A DNA stretch of 64,000 bases from Epiperipatus broadwayi (Eukaryota > Onychophora > Udeonychophora > Euonychophora > Peripatidae): NCBI GenBank assembly GCA_028023455.1, contig JAQFVV010000018.1, forward strand, positions 4,181,800-4,245,799, in the 5' to 3' direction. How positions within the stretch are numbered: the stretch's first letter is position 1; every line of letters starts with the position of its first letter. The notes below the pieces were generated by a model. That model was not told where the DNA came from. It saw only the letters and a list, made by a program, of their open reading frames with translations, and searched no databases. This document shows positions 35,809 to 48,116 of this stretch, piece by piece. A program made the position numbers and the translations under genes.

Positions 35809-35992
35809 TATATAATGAGCATGCCAATAGCTTTTAACAAAGTTTTTCAGAATATCTCTATCCTCAAACTACTTTCTAGTTCTGGCTATCGTCAGTGAGG
35901 TGCTAGGATATTTCAGCATTAACTGTTCTGAGGATAGGGATAATCCCAAAAGTTTGTTAAGTTATTTGCACACTCATTATATAAAATTTGTA
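35809..35992. mobile_element. Hairpin MITE, GAGCATGCCAATAGC family
   Basis: TATAATGAGCATGCCAA on the left pairs with TTGCACACTCATTATA on the right. Arms of about 60 bp are interrupted by mismatches. The loop has CTAGTTCTGGCTATCGTCAGTGAGG, also present in the MITE at 51646-51877. The end sequence matches the MITE at 57550-57758. Confidence 0.7.
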
Positions 35993-36094
35993 ATACAAGC
36001 TTATAAAATTAAGTCACGTGATATATGACTTGATTTCCTTGCAATATATATATATATATATTGTAATGGAATAAATAAATAATGATAATATAAA

Positions 36095-36330
36095 TGTGAT
36101 AGCTATAACATGTGGTCTCTTTCTGGGTCTTTTACAATCTCTTGGAATCCAGTTTAAAATTTCAATTGTCCATTTATTATCATCTCTTTTAGCAATATGT
36201 CCAGCCCAACTCCACTTTAGTCTTTTAATTTTTTCAATGAGATCAGTAACACCTGTTTGTTCTCTTACCCATACATTGTGTTTTCGATCTCTTCTTGTTA
36301 CTCCCAACATGATTATATTTTTTATCAATT
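36095..36330 (-). pseudogene. RTE-type LINE C-terminus, 5'-truncated
   Basis: The frame reads MLGVTRRDRKHNVWVREQTG, then a VTDLIEKIKRLKWSWAGHIAK segment, RDDNKWTIEILNWIPR and KRPRKRP. This is the well-known C-terminal region of RTE-clade RTs, where MLGVTRRDR, LKW.WAGH.AR and RP.GRP are diagnostic. The order is complete and unbroken over about 75 residues, so the copy is younger than the other RTE relics here. The RT catalytic part is missing. The open frame continues past the family end to 36014 by chance. Confidence 0.88.
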
Positions 36331-36339
36331 TTCAATAGT

Positions 36340-37630
36340 AATTTTACAATCATAAAAGTATATTTCTCTTCTGTTAAAATTAAATTGATTTAATATTATA
36401 AAATATCATTTCAAGCCTTTTTATTAGAATTTATTATATGATAATTGAAATAATCAAACATATTTATCATTTTTGATTTAGATTGTGTTTTGTGTTGAAA
36501 TTTATAATTGTAAAACAGAGCAGAAGTATATGTCTTTAAGATTTGACAATATTTAACTCCTCCCATATGATAAAGATTAAAAATGTATATATCTCTCCTT
36601 TGCTTGAAGTTATACATTTCTATAGTATAGTAAAAGTCAATATTTATAATCATATTTATCGATTAAATATTTTATATATTTGTCATATTAATAAAAAAAA
36701 TAACAACTAAAACAAAATAATCACCTTTACAATCCGTTAGGATATGCATATTAACCATTAATCAATATTTTTTATTGTTAATATTTGTTAAACACAAGGG
36801 TTATTAAGATTATACTTTACATAGAATGCATTGGGAAATTATTTTTTATAGATTAAAAACAATAATATTACCATATTTTTTATTTGCCCTGGATAAAATA
36901 ATACTGTCCTCACATATTTTTGTTGGGGGGGGGGGCTCTAGTAATCTCTCAACACTGATGAAGTATTAATTGATGGGAGTTATTGTTAATACATATTAAC
37001 TTTCAATATCTGATGTTTTTTTAACCATATCTTTTTGTGCTTTTGCTTCCTTGTTAATCAAAAGTATTCTAAATTATGATATATCTATTAAATTTTGAAG
37101 AAAGATTTGTATTATACAATACTTATTCCATGTTAGCATTTTTAATGCTATATTTTCCATTCTATGATTTCATTAATTTTGAAGTGAGTATTATTATTTC
37201 ACACTAGACTTCTCCATAATATTGAAGGGAGAGATTAGTGTTGTATAATTTAATTATTAAATGTTAAACTCTTCATCCAATATTCTAGAGAATATTATAG
37301 AAAATGAGAGGACAAACCCCTTCCTCTAACTTATTAATTAAGCAATTTATATTCTTGACTTCTTATCACTTAAAACATATTATTACACTGTTTAGTTTTA
37401 AAACAAGAAATTTTAAAAATGTGTTATTCAGTTCAATTTATTCTTTGTACCCTATTTTTATTCAAAATCATGCTCTTTCATGAAAGTCGGCAATCATTTC
37501 AATAACTTTTTATTATTTTTTTCTGCCTTATGTCCAGCATTCTTATAAATCAACTCATTTACATAAATAAGAATAATACAAAGAAAAATATTTTTATAAA
37601 TTATAATAATAATTATTTAATAATCAAGAA
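36340..37630. other. AT-rich, nothing recognised
   Basis: A poly-G run of 11 at about 36925 and chance ORFs (36411-36653) only. Confidence 0.45.
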
Positions 37631-39040
37631 ACAGTAGTTTCAAACCTGTGTTATGCATGCACCTGGGGGTACATGATGGACCCATTGGGGATATGTAAAA
37701 GTATTATTTATAATGGCAGAAAGAAAAAGCAATGGGTTAAAGTTAAAAAATAAAAACAATGTTATAATTTAGGTCTACAAAGAGAACTGTAAGAAAAGAT
37801 AAATCATATCCAAATTTCTCATCTCCAAATAAGAGTATAATTTTGGAAAATACTCACTTGAAAAATCATTATTAAAAATTGTTAATGTAAATTTAAATTG
37901 AAACTCTTCACTATGGTGTAAATATTCATATACCATACAAATATATCAACTTCATGTTTAATACTTTCTTTCATATTTTTCCTTATAAAAAAAAAAACAA
38001 ATATTCCCAGAATTTGAATGTATTCACTATTGTATAATTTTTTATATTAATTTATAATTAATTACCCAATCACATAAAATTCTAAAGATCAAAATTGTGA
38101 TCATATTATCAGAAGAATCTTTACAACTAATTTATGAAAATAAATCAATGGAAAGGGTAATAAAAGAAAAGAATAAGTCTATTATATGTATGTATTTTAC
38201 TTTTTACTGTTCTTTCATATTAAATATGTGCTTGCATGTATATATGATGATCAATAGAATTTACAACAGTAAATATTAAAAATGAAGAATTAAGTGGTGT
38301 AATATTTTTGCATGGTGAAGTCTAAAGCAGCTTTTACACTTTAAATGTTTTTCAAATTATTTGATATAATTATTTGAAAGCTTAAAAGCCCTGTATCTTT
38401 ACATTTTTGAATTATTTGACAAACATTAGTATACTTTTAATTATTGTTGGGTCAACATGTCATGGAAATACAATAAAAACTTAGAGAGTGCAGTAGTTTT
38501 TCATGTTATGATGTTATGTGAAAAAGATAAAATGGAAACTTAAAAAAATAACTAAATGGACTAAAATAAGTATTTTTACAAAGTAATAAATTTAAATAAC
38601 TTTAGATATTTTGAATGAAACTTTATTTCTCCAAGTTGTTCCCCAATCCCCTCAATTTGTTTTCCTTCAGCTTCTGTTTGTTAACTAATTTCTTTCCAGT
38701 AATTTTAGTACTTTGAAAAACTCTCAAGCAATTACTAATGAGCTACTATTCATTAATTTATGATTTTTTTAAGTCTAGAACCTCTATTTTAATTTTCAAA
38801 TTGTCATCATGCCAATTTTTAACATGTCTTATTGACTTTTTTATTCCCAGTGGACAATTTTGTCTTAATTTACAGAAATTAAAATATATAAAATCTATTG
38901 TATTTCCAATAAATTTTCATATATCTCATCTTTTAAAATTTTATTTTTATATTCATTGGACTTAATGTCCCACAAATAAGTAAAACATTAATATATTTCA
39001 ATTAATTTTTTGTGAAGACTCTTTTCCCCCTGAACACTAC

Positions 39041-39092
39041 AAAAGCTTTTTCAAATGGTGAAGAAATTAGAAAATTATTTGAAAAAGCTTTT
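39041..39092. repeat. 16-bp stem hairpin
   Basis: AAAAGCTTTTTCAAAT (39041-39056) pairs perfectly with 39077-39092 across a 20-base loop. It lies inside the hAT left region, near a related MITE. Confidence 0.8.
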
Positions 39093-39186
39093 AAACATTC
39101 AAATTATTGTTAAAATATTTGCAAGTTTTTTAAGATACTCATCAAGCCATAAAAAAATTTGAGATCTTTCAAATTGCTGTACACCA

Positions 39187-39284
39187 GCCATTTATACTTT
39201 CAAATTTCTTCAAATGGATGTAAGCTTTTAAGCTTTAGATAATTATATCAAATAATTTGAACAAATTTGAAAGTATAAAGTGGC
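39187..39284. mobile_element. Small hairpin MITE nested in the hAT
   Basis: Ends GCCATTTATACTTTCAAATT / AAATTTGAAAGTATAAAGTGGC are inverted. The centre TTTAAGCTTTAGATAATTAT is shared with an inverted relative at about 38325-38395. It is about 98 bp and non-coding. Confidence 0.7.
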
Positions 39285-39639
39285 TTTAAGAAAGCTTTTT
39301 TTAATTCAAATTAAAAAATTTTAATAACAGTTTTTCAAATGAGGGATTTCCAAACCATGCAAGTTTTTTTATATGGAGATGAGACATCTGTATATTATTT
39401 ATCTGTGCTCAGGAAGTAAATAAAAACCAAATATGCATGTTCCTAATAATTTATTAATAATTGGATGTCACTAACTAGCTATCATATTTTGTAATGCCAC
39501 ATGTGATCTCTTCCTTCACACAAGTTTTTTTAAAGAGCAGTTGAAAGCAGGTAATTATTTTTATTTTTCAATTAATGATTTAAGTACTTAATTAGTTTTT
39601 TTTTCCTTTTTTTCAAGTAATTTGTTTAATATTATTTTG

Positions 39640-41575
39640 TGTCCTAAAATGGATACGTGGCTAAAAACAAGAATTCTTAAAAGAGCTACAAGATAACTTT
39701 AAAAATCAATCTGTTAAATCATCACCAAGTACTTCAAAGCATCATGACTATTTAGAAGCACAAGGTGATAAGGGTGTAATAATGACTGGTTGGCCTATTA
39801 TGATAAAAGATCAAGTTAGCATTTTTAAAAAAGCTCAAAACATCAATGTTCCACCTAAAAAGAGGAAATATTCTGATAAATACTTGAAATACAGGTTTTC
39901 ATTTACAGGAGATGCTGACTATTCAAATCTTCTGTGCATTGTTAGTGGAGAATTTCTATCCAACAGTGTCATGAAATCATCTTTATTAATGCACCATTTA
40001 CAGTCCAACATTCTCTATATATAGAAAAAGATGTTAGTTTTTTTCAGAGACTATTAAGTGGTTCTAATATAACTCCTTTTGTACTATATACAAACAAGGA
40101 CAATAAAAACACAGTTGATGCATCATACAAAATGTGCCACCATATTTTTAAAAGTGGTAAAAATCATATATTTGCTGAAAATTTGCTATCTTCATATATC
40201 AAAAATGCTATTTAATGTATATTCAGTGCTGATTATGTCTGAAAAATTAACACTATTCTTATTCTCAAAAAATACAGTTTTTCAAAGAATTAAGGAAATG
40301 TCAGATGACCTTGAATCAACAATAATTGAGAGAGAAAAAAGATCATCTTTTTTATACAGGTGAATGAAAGCAGTGATATTTTCAATTTGTCAATTTAGTT
40401 TCTTATTGCAAGATATTTAAGTGATTACATTCTTGAGGAAAGTCTTTAATTGTGATATTACCGTTCAGAAAAAGCACATGCAAGAATCTATTCACTGCCA
40501 TTCAGTATTATTTTTGTAAAAAGAAATTGCTTGTACCAATTGCTGTGGTGTTTGTATGAATGGTGGAAAATATATGTTTGGCTATTATACAGGCTTATGC
40601 AGTTGTATCAAAGAAATTTCTCACCATGTAGCTTGCAGTCATTGCTCTATACACAAAGCCTTATCACAAAATCTCTGCCCATTTGTTGAAGGAGGTCTTC
40701 AGTAAATCTGTAAAAGCTACTAATTTTATTAAAACCAATTCAACAATGTTCAGACTATTCAACTTTTTGTGTAAAGAAATGGGCAGTCTCCATACAATGT
40801 TTCTTTTTCACATTGAAGTGAGGTGGCTTTCATGAAGAAATGTACTCACATGATTGTTTGAATTAAGACATGAAGTACAAGTTTCTTTTAAGACCATTAT
40901 TTTGAATTAAGTTCTAAGTTTCATGAAACTGAATGGCTTCAATAACTTAGGATTACAGAACACTTCCATAACCATCTTTAAAATGTCTAACAAAATGAAG
41001 TCTATGATTAAATCTTTTAGAATGTTTTATGATAAACAGCAGTGTGAATTTTTTGAAACACTTCACAGTTTCTTATCTGAGAGTGAGCTAAATACCAACG
41101 TGTCATTCAGGCAATACTTTCCAAGGCAAAATAGTGAAAATAATTAGATTTTAAATTTCTTTAATGAATTGTTCTTTCAACAAACTAGAAAATTATCCAT
41201 ATAAGAAAAAAGAATTGATTGAACTTCTTGACTGATTCTTCCTTACAATATGACTTCAAAAATATGCAATGACATTGATTTCTGGACAGCAGTGAAAGAA
41301 GAGTAGTGATTAAGTATTTATTATCTTTTATGAATACACAACTTGTTGAATCAGCCATTTCATTCTATGTCTTTATTAAGAACAAACATCATAATAAAAT
41401 TAATGCAGCTCTTGATATAAGATTGAATCTGTCTTCATTTAAACCTGATTTCAAAAATTTATCTATACAAACAAGTGCAATGGTCTCATTGAAATTATCA
41501 AGAAGCATAACATTTGAAGACTTGTGCATGCATATTAAAAAAAATCATTGGCCATTTATATGAATTTTCATTATA
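39640..41575 (+). pseudogene. ZBED5-like hAT transposase relic
   Basis: Ordered matches to the ZBED5/FAM200-like family: PPKKRKYSDKYLKYRFSFTG, then a BED-like finger CIVSGEFLSNSVM (the second Cys is Ser here) with a following HH; ACSHCSIHKALSQNL (the SHC.IHR.AL segment); NFLCKEMGS and HIEVRWLS (LF.TEVRWLS); LNTNVSFRQYFPR; and the C-terminal dimerisation part SAISFYVFIKNKHHNKI...LDIRLNLSSFKPDFKNL, where family members read CE.GFS...IK.K.RN.L. Frame changes and stops occur at about 40025, 40375, 40700, 40890 and 41145. The protein would bind the element ends and catalyse cut-and-paste, but this copy is dead. Confidence 0.85.
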
Positions 41576-41849
41576 AATTAATATGGTCAAAAATTTATTT
41601 TAATATTTTTTATTTGTTTTTGCTTTTATAAAAAACTGAAATTAAGTATATGTAAAATAAAAGCCAAAATTTACCATTAATTTCACTTGTTAATTATTTA
41701 GTTAACCTAAGAACATTATATAATATTTAAAAAAAGTTCTATTGTTTAAATAGAAGAATGGATGAGGGTCTATGAGAGAAGGAGGGTACTCATAGATGAA
41801 AAGTCCTGTTAAGGAGTACCCGAAAGGAAAAATGTTGGGAACCCCTGAT

Positions 41850-42404
41850 CTAAAACAACAAACATATTTTTTTATTTATTCTAGATACCAAATAATAATA
41901 TTAATTTTAAAAAATATTTTAATATTGATGTATATATTTTTAAATATAATTATCCATTTATTATAACATGCATACATATCACGTATTGACCAGGTTATTT
42001 ATCCAAAGCCAATACGAATTACAATTCTGTATTAACTATACTTTAAATAATTTTTTCAAACAATAACAATAATAATAAAACTTTTATTTTAATATCATCA
42101 AAAATAAAAATGACGAATTTCAATATGCTGTTACTTCATATAAATTATAGCAACAAAAAAATCATATAAAATATATATTAATCTTATATAAAAAGTAATT
42201 TTTGGCATATATTTAGAGCCCTTTTTAAATATTAATAATTTATTATTACATTAATAAATTACTACATATCCAACGATAATAAAAGTAAAACAACTATAAC
42301 AAAAATAAACAGTAAAATAGAACAAGACTTTCATATAGAGAGCCAATATAACTTTAAAAAATTTGATTATATAACATAACAATATACAAAACAATTAATA
42401 CATG
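41850..42404. other. AT-rich, nothing recognised
   Basis: No motif-bearing frame and no repeat match. Confidence 0.45.
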
Positions 42405-42413
42405 TATTATACA

Positions 42414-42453
<40 letters not shown>

Positions 42454-42461
42454 TGTATAAT

Positions 42462-42495
<34 letters not shown>

Positions 42496-42498
42496 TGT
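42405..42498. repeat. Palindrome around (TA)n, next to the PLE-4 end
   Basis: TATTATACAACTTTAT and its complement (42405-42462) flank about 27 bases of TA. Another TA tract follows to about 42495, at the 3' end of the minus-strand PLE-4 relic. Confidence 0.88.
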
Positions 42499-42509
42499 TT
42501 TATATGATT

Positions 42510-43500
42510 TTCCATTCATTTCCAAATGACCAATTGTTAACAAAATTTATTGAAGTTTGGTAAATATTCACACAATTATTTAAGTTATGTTTAATGTAAC
42601 ATGTTTCATATATTTTCATATATTTGTCTTCTCATTGGACTTTTAATATAACTTAGAGGTTTAATATTTTTATAGTATCTACTTTATGTCCACATGTCAA
42701 ATAATGAATGCATAGAGCCGAGTGACCATTTTGTCTATTAATTGCAGTTTTATTCTTTGGCATTTACCTCTGTTTACCTGTAGGACCATAGTAAATCATA
42801 TTGCAGAATTCACAATTAATTTTATATACTATTTTTTTATATATTTCATATCTTTTAATTTATAATTACCTATTAATTTAACCAGACTTTTGCTATTTGG
42901 CTATCCAATATTTATAGCTTATCAATATAATTTTTGGTTTTTATTAATATATCATGAAATTTAGGCCAATATGAAAGCTTGATCTATTTTATGTAGTTAT
43001 TATCATTATTACAATTGTTTTGCATAGCCATGCTATCATTTTTCACAGATTTCTTAGAATTAAAGAGTGTATTTTTAATAGTTTTAGGATTGTATTTATA
43101 TTTTTTATATAATTTCATAAATTGATTCTTTTGTAAATGAGCTACATTTTTATCTGCATCATATTTATCATTTCTATATTTAAAATTTTTAATAACTGCC
43201 ATCTTTTGTTCCCATGTTTGTTGTGAGTCTATATAAATATTTTTTTTTTAATTTGTCTTCTTTAATAAAATATTTTAATACAATATTATTATCATTATCT
43301 ATGTAAATACCAATATCTAAATATTTAATTTTGTCTTCAAATTCTACTTTTGTTTAATATTATATATTATCATTAAAATCATTATAAATATTATTCATAA
43401 CTCTTTTATTACCAATAAATAAAATATCATCAACATATCTAGAATAATGTATTATTTCTTGACTAATTATTCTTTTTTTAATTATGATAGTTTCTAATTC
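42510..43500 (-). pseudogene. PLE-4 relic: RT and GIY-YIG
   Basis: Read right to left: IIHYSRYVDDILFIGNKR (RT motif C, about 43450-43400), KIKYLDIGIYIDNDNNIVLK (motifs D/E), WEQKMAVIKNFKYRNDKYD, then the nuclease with KIYKINCEFCNMIYYGPTGK (about 42835-42775; the YIG triad is YYG) and SALCIHYLTCGHKVDT. It is divergent in sequence from PLE-1, -2 and -3, and so a separate family. Multiple stops and shifts. The open piece 42984-43202 belongs to it. Confidence 0.75.
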
Positions 43501-43614
43501 ATTTATCTTTTGTTTTCTTTTTATTTTATTTTAAATACTTTCTAGCTTTCATATGATCCTCATAGTTTTAATGCATATTAAGATTCATTTAAAGTCTTAC
43601 ATTCACCATACATT

Positions 43615-43870
43615 TAGACTTTTGAAAAAGATAAATGATCCTGAAGATCCATAGTTTGTGCTAAACCATAAATCACAATCTGTATCATATATGTTTATCA
43701 TATGTTTAATAGTTGTCAATGCCAAATTATTATACTTTGATTTACAAATGTCAAACTTTTTTCACTCACAACTTTGATTCCAATCATGTCAGATAAATAT
43801 ATTAATTATTAGTACATTTATAATTATTATTAATCATTAGCTGAATGAAGGGTTTCAACTTTGATACTTC
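43615..43870. repeat. Dispersed repeat R2, copy
   Basis: Contains AAAAAGATAAATGATCCTG, TGCTAAACC, ATGTTTATCATATGTTTAAT, TACTTTGATTTACAAATGTC and TCAGATAAATA in the same order as the 9.5-kb copies. AAAAAGATAAATGATC is also in the 55-kb copies, linking both halves. Confidence 0.6.
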
Positions 43871-45265
43871 CAAATAAAAGTATAATATATATACACACAC
43901 TATAAGGTGATGTAATGCACAATAAGTTTTCAGTATTAAAACTATTGCTAAAGCGTTTGATATATGGTTATTTGTTTGGAGAGTAATTTGGATAATCGGG
44001 ATATATAAAATTGAAGTAATACTTAGTTGTATTTCAATAAAACTATATAATTGTTTTAAACATAACTTGATAAATATGCATATTTTTTAATGTTAAAAAA
44101 TATATAATCTTCAGGCTTTTTATTATAAGATTAATTAGTTTTATAATTTTTTAACAATTTTTTTTTAATTTGAGCTAAACATTTAATAGTATTTTTTTTA
44201 AATACTTTTAGAATGTTATAATAATTGAAATTTGTTTCTACTCATTAATAACTGTAGAAATTAAATAGCAGTTGCTTCTAAATTGAAAATATCAATTTTT
44301 TCACAAATGTATTTGCACTAAGGTCTATTTTTAATAAAACTATTATTTTAACTATGTAACTACTATTCCACAATCTGTCTAACAATAGGCATTTGTATGT
44401 GATGTGCAATATGAACTTGTCTTATGTTATGACTCATAACTATAATGTCTTTTAAATTCTAGTGTTTTGATTATAGATGCATTTGTTTCTTTATAGAAAT
44501 TTTTCTGCATAAAGAAAGTATTTGTAAAAGTCAATTTTTATGTTGTATAAAATGTAATGACAGAAACCTACTTAAGCTAATAGCATCAATTCCATTATTT
44601 CCGATATATTTTAGTTAATGTCTACTACTTTTATTGACATGTCCATTAAAGTCAGAGGGAAAAATTTGATCTTTTAACTACCTTGCTGTAATAATGCTTA
44701 CCACAAAAAACAAAAGATTTTTTTTTTCTAAATTCTTTGAATATAATATTGGAGCATATAAAATAATAAAATAAACACAAGTATCATTGCCCAAGCCAAA
44801 TTTTAATCTTATTAATGTATTATTGATACAACACTAAATTACAAGAATAGAAGATAAATTAAATTTTACAACAAATCCAATACCATGCAATCTCTTTTAC
44901 TGGATGATCTGTCCTTCTAAAAGAACTATCTTTTCTGTTATTTTACCTCTCTGGAAGATAAATTTAACTAAAATATATTATTCTTAAATGTCAACATTTA
45001 TCAGATTGTCTTCTGTTTAGATTTTAAAGTTTTCACATTCCATATTTCTGTACTTAGAAAAAAATAATTTTATATTAGTTATCATTAGTATTACTATTAA
45101 TTTATGCAAATCTATTTTTGGATTCACTAAAAGGAAGAATCCTAACTGTTTTTCTGACAATGATATTTTTATTAATAAATTAGATTAAAAGTTTAAAGGT
45201 GTAGTATTTTTTGCTTGCCAGAATAATAAACTGATTTATCAAGTTTCATATTCAATATAAAGATT
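43871..45265. other. AT-rich, nothing recognised
   Basis: No frame with family motifs. A short (AC)n near 43895 only. Confidence 0.4.
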
Positions 45266-45269
45266 TAAA

Positions 45270-46620
45270 AGCCAAGTTTCAATGACTAATAAAAAAACAA
45301 AAGCTTAAAAATGATTGGTGGATTAAAAGTTCAAAGTTGGTGCAGACTTTTGCCGATCGTGGTTACTTTTTGATGCATTGAAAGTAATTTATGAAATTAG
45401 TAAATAGCCACATAATCACATGAATTCCTTCAATAGCATTTTTGCATAAGATGATAATATTTTAAACAGATGAAAGAAGTAATTTTATCAACTTTTGAAT
45501 AATAGTGCAAAAACAATTACTTTTAATGATATATCTATTATAACTACTCATTTAAATTTGGAAATAGATATCCAGCTTACTGAAATTAAAATTGCTTTTT
45601 TATAATATTTAAAAATGGAAAGACCACAGCTTGTGGTGAGATATCTGGAATAGTTTTAAATTATACAAGTGACTAATTAGCTTTTAATCTATTCTAAATA
45701 TCTTAGAAATGTATGAACTCATGAATTCTTCTAGTGTTTTAATTTTTAGGAATAAAAGAAATATATAAAATTGCAGTAATTATTGTAGAATATCATTGCT
45801 ATCCACTATAGATGTCCATCAAGGTTTATTCATATTCTATTATTTGAGAGAAAATTTTTATTGCCATAGATAAAATAATCTGAGGGTTTTGAAATGAAAT
45901 TGGTGTTAAACAAGTATATGCACTAATTCTTCCTAACTTTTTGCTTTCTATCACTGTAATCTATGTGATTGATTGTAGATAATTTAATAAGAAAAGTTCC
46001 CCTCTTTTTCTCCAATGCATAAACTTGTGGTTAAGACCTGCAGAGGTCCCTACCTTCACATTTTCAACTGCACATGCTTTAGGTTTATTGCCTTAGTAAA
46101 TATTACTTACATAATCAATGTGCATTAAATAAATTTATAAATAAAAGATAAAAATGTTATGCATGTTTTATGATGAAAAAAACATATTTTTGGATTCTAT
46201 ATTTACAAAATGCTGAAGATTTTAAGGTGAAAATATGACATATTAATGTTTTGAGTGCAATATATAAAAATTGTGGTTTAGTAATTAATGTTAAAAAAAG
46301 TCAAGTACTCAGCCAGTAATGGAAGGAAAACTTTCAGAAACTTTTAATTTGGATATGTGAACAATTAAAATATCTTAGTGCTTTTTAAATACGAAGTTGA
46401 TGTTAAAAAATAAAAATATTTTGGTCACAGTGAAATTACTACTGCAGTTAAATTAGCTATATAAAGAACAGTTATTCATATTCTATAGTTTCTACATAAT
46501 GAAATAAGAAGAAATGTTATTAGCACAAATATAAAATCTGATGCTGATGCCAATCAACATCAACTTTAACTTGCATGTGAATTTGTACATTCATTAAATT
46601 GGATATTTGGGATGAGAACA
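45270..46620 (+). pseudogene. Decayed non-LTR retrotransposon RT (NYRGISLLS type)
   Basis: Relics in order: NDWWIKSSKLVQTFADRG (45310, the pre-RT segment WW..KA..IQ..AD), NCSNYCRISLLSTID (45769, RT motif 1/2, normally C.NYRGISLLS..GK), CGLVINVKKSQVLSQ (46272, motif D region, normally GL.IN..KT.VL) and a downstream stretch where a YLGS...EI..RI segment is expected. Spacing agrees with an RT of normal length. No catalytic YADD could be read, and the copy is heavily mutated. It is different from the RTE relics. Confidence 0.6.
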
Positions 46621-47397
46621 GCAGATTTTCTAAAAATGATATTTTACAATAGGCTTGAGCATTATTTCCATGGAATCAATTTTATTTGTATTATAAAAAT
46701 TATAATAAAGACATTCTAAATAAAGTGCAAGGTTGATTATATTAATTGGGAAGATATTGATGAAAATAGAAAGCATCCAAGCTGTAAAATTAAATATGGT
46801 ATTGAAATCTTTCATAAAAAAATATTTGACATAGAAGAAGTTAAAGTTTTACCAGATGTCAAATAAACAGAATAATAGAGCAATACATTATAAAAATATG
46901 AGTGTATGTGTTGGTTTGTATAATATTGCAAAATTCATTGCAAGTGTTTTTTGTTTAGTTGGAATGGATGCTGATGTTTCTACTTATTATTTATTTTAAA
47001 AGTTTAACAGATCTCTGTGAATATAAATCTATGACAAAACATAACACTATATTTTATTAAGAAAACTATAAAGTGTACATCAGTGATCAATCCTATTATT
47101 AAAACTTTTCATTTATTAGATCTGATCCATGACTGTTGTCTACTCTTCAGATAAAGTGCAAAAGAAGCTAAAAAATACTGGATTTATACAATGTTTATAC
47201 AAGCATTATGACTATATCTATGATCTTGAGTATAAAATGTTCTAGGACATAACTATCAGCCCTAAAATAGTCTTGTCATAGGCCTGTCATTAAATTAGAC
47301 ACTTATAATCCTTGGGTTGGCTACTAATATTTAGTTTGCCTTTTTGATATAATTTAATGTTATACTTTTATGTAATTAAAAGTTTATATATATATAT
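46621..47397. other. AT-rich spacer, nothing recognised
   Basis: Minus-strand frame 46630-46815 is chance sequence. The plus-strand reading near 46735-46865 (lysine-rich, ending in a stop at 46865) could be the LINE tail but matches nothing. It ends in a short (TA)n that precedes the hammerhead repeat. Confidence 0.4.
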
Positions 47398-47504
47398 AGG
47401 CTGGGTTTGAAGACTTTTCCGGTCTGAAAAATTCACGCTTGCAATCTGATAGAAACGTTTTGCATAAACACTTGAGAGTCAGTGTTTTAGATCTAGTTTC
47501 TATA

Positions 47505-47561
47505 CTCTATCTCCCACTGAGGATAGCAAACCAGCTTGAAATCAGCTGATCTGGGAGTGAG
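47505..47561 (+). ncRNA. Hammerhead ribozyme, unit 1
   Basis: Helix I is CTCCCA (47511-47516) with TGGGAG (47552-47557), extended by CTC (47505) with GAG (47559) across a TAT/T internal loop. The core strand CTGAGGA (47517-47523) fits CUGANGA exactly. Helix II is AGC/GCT around AAACCA with a U-U at its base. GAAA is at 47538-47541. Helix III is ATC/GAT around a four-base AGCT loop, with A15.1-U16.1 present. C17 is at 47551, the expected cleavage site. All invariant bases are present. The short helix III is as in retrozymes and PLEs. The weak base of helix II is the only concern. Confidence 0.8.
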
Positions 47562-47923
47562 CAAATGAAAGAGGTAGTTAATTTCTGACTCTTTTTTCGT
47601 TTATGTAAAACAAATCTTACACTTGTTCGGCGGTTTTGGTATAGCGCCATCTTTTGGACATAAATAACAAGTGATAGCAGGTTACATGATTAACTTGTAT
47701 TTGTTTTTTCATAAATGTACCTTTTAGAGTTTTCTTGCAATGATATATATTGCAGAGACTTTGATTATATGGTGATTCTGAACTGAGATCAGACCCATAT
47801 AAATATCTAGCTTGCTAGGCTGGGTTTGAAGACTTTTCCGGTCTGAAAAATTCACGCTTGCAATCTGATAGAAACGTTTTGCATAAACACTTGAGAGTCA
47901 GTGTTTTAGATCTAGTTTCTATA

Positions 47924-47980
47924 CTCTATCTCCCACTGAGGATAGCAAACCAGCTTGAAATCAGCTGATCTGGGAGTGAG
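47924..47980 (+). ncRNA. Hammerhead ribozyme, unit 2
   Basis: Identical to the motif 419 bases upstream, with CTCCCA starting at 47930, core CTGAGGA, and the predicted cleavage after C at 47970. Cleavage at both sites would release a 419-nt monomer. An antisense ORF (47926-48141) covers it and is not a gene. Confidence 0.8.
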
Positions 47981-48074
47981 CAAATGAAAGAGGTAGTTAA
48001 TTTCTGACTCTTTTTTCGTTTATGTAAAACAAATCTTACACTTGTTCGGCGGTTTTGGTATAGCGCCATCTTTT

Positions 48075-48081
<7 letters not shown>

Positions 48082-48116
<35 letters not shown>

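Larger units (their letters stand above)
37632..41847 (+). mobile_element. Decayed hAT transposon of the ZBED5-like type with both ends
   Basis: The left end CAGTAGTTTCAAAC (37632) and the right end GTTGGGAACCCCTG (41834-41847) are inverted with 10/14 matches, and CAGGGGTTCCCAA is a usual hAT end. Flanks ATCAAGAA (left, one base removed) and ATCTAAAA (right) agree at 6/8, fitting the 8-bp duplication of hATs. The transposase relic lies at 39640-41575. Subterminal GGGGTAC-type motifs occur near both ends. Two small hairpin elements are nested in the 2-kb left part. Confidence 0.72.
47398..48081 (+). mobile_element. Retrozyme-like tandem repeat, 419-bp unit, 1.6 copies
   Basis: AGGCTGGGTTTGAAG...TTTTGGACAT (265 bp) occurs at 47398 and again at 47817, with no difference that I could see. 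A 154-bp segment lies between, so the repeat unit is 419 bp and the second unit is partial. Each copy holds a hammerhead motif. There is no ORF. Metazoan retrozymes are non-coding tandem repeats of a few hundred bp with a hammerhead per unit, spreading through circular RNA and probably PLE machinery; that description fits. The array lies between two (TA)n tracts. An LTR-internal-LTR miniature element is the alternative, but I see no primer-binding site or polypurine tract. Confidence 0.75.

Noticed and set aside
47398-48081. Miniature LTR element (TRIM)
   Set aside because: Direct repeats with a short internal part fit, but there is no primer-binding site, no polypurine tract and no TG/CA ends; the hammerhead favours a retrozyme-type tandem repeat.
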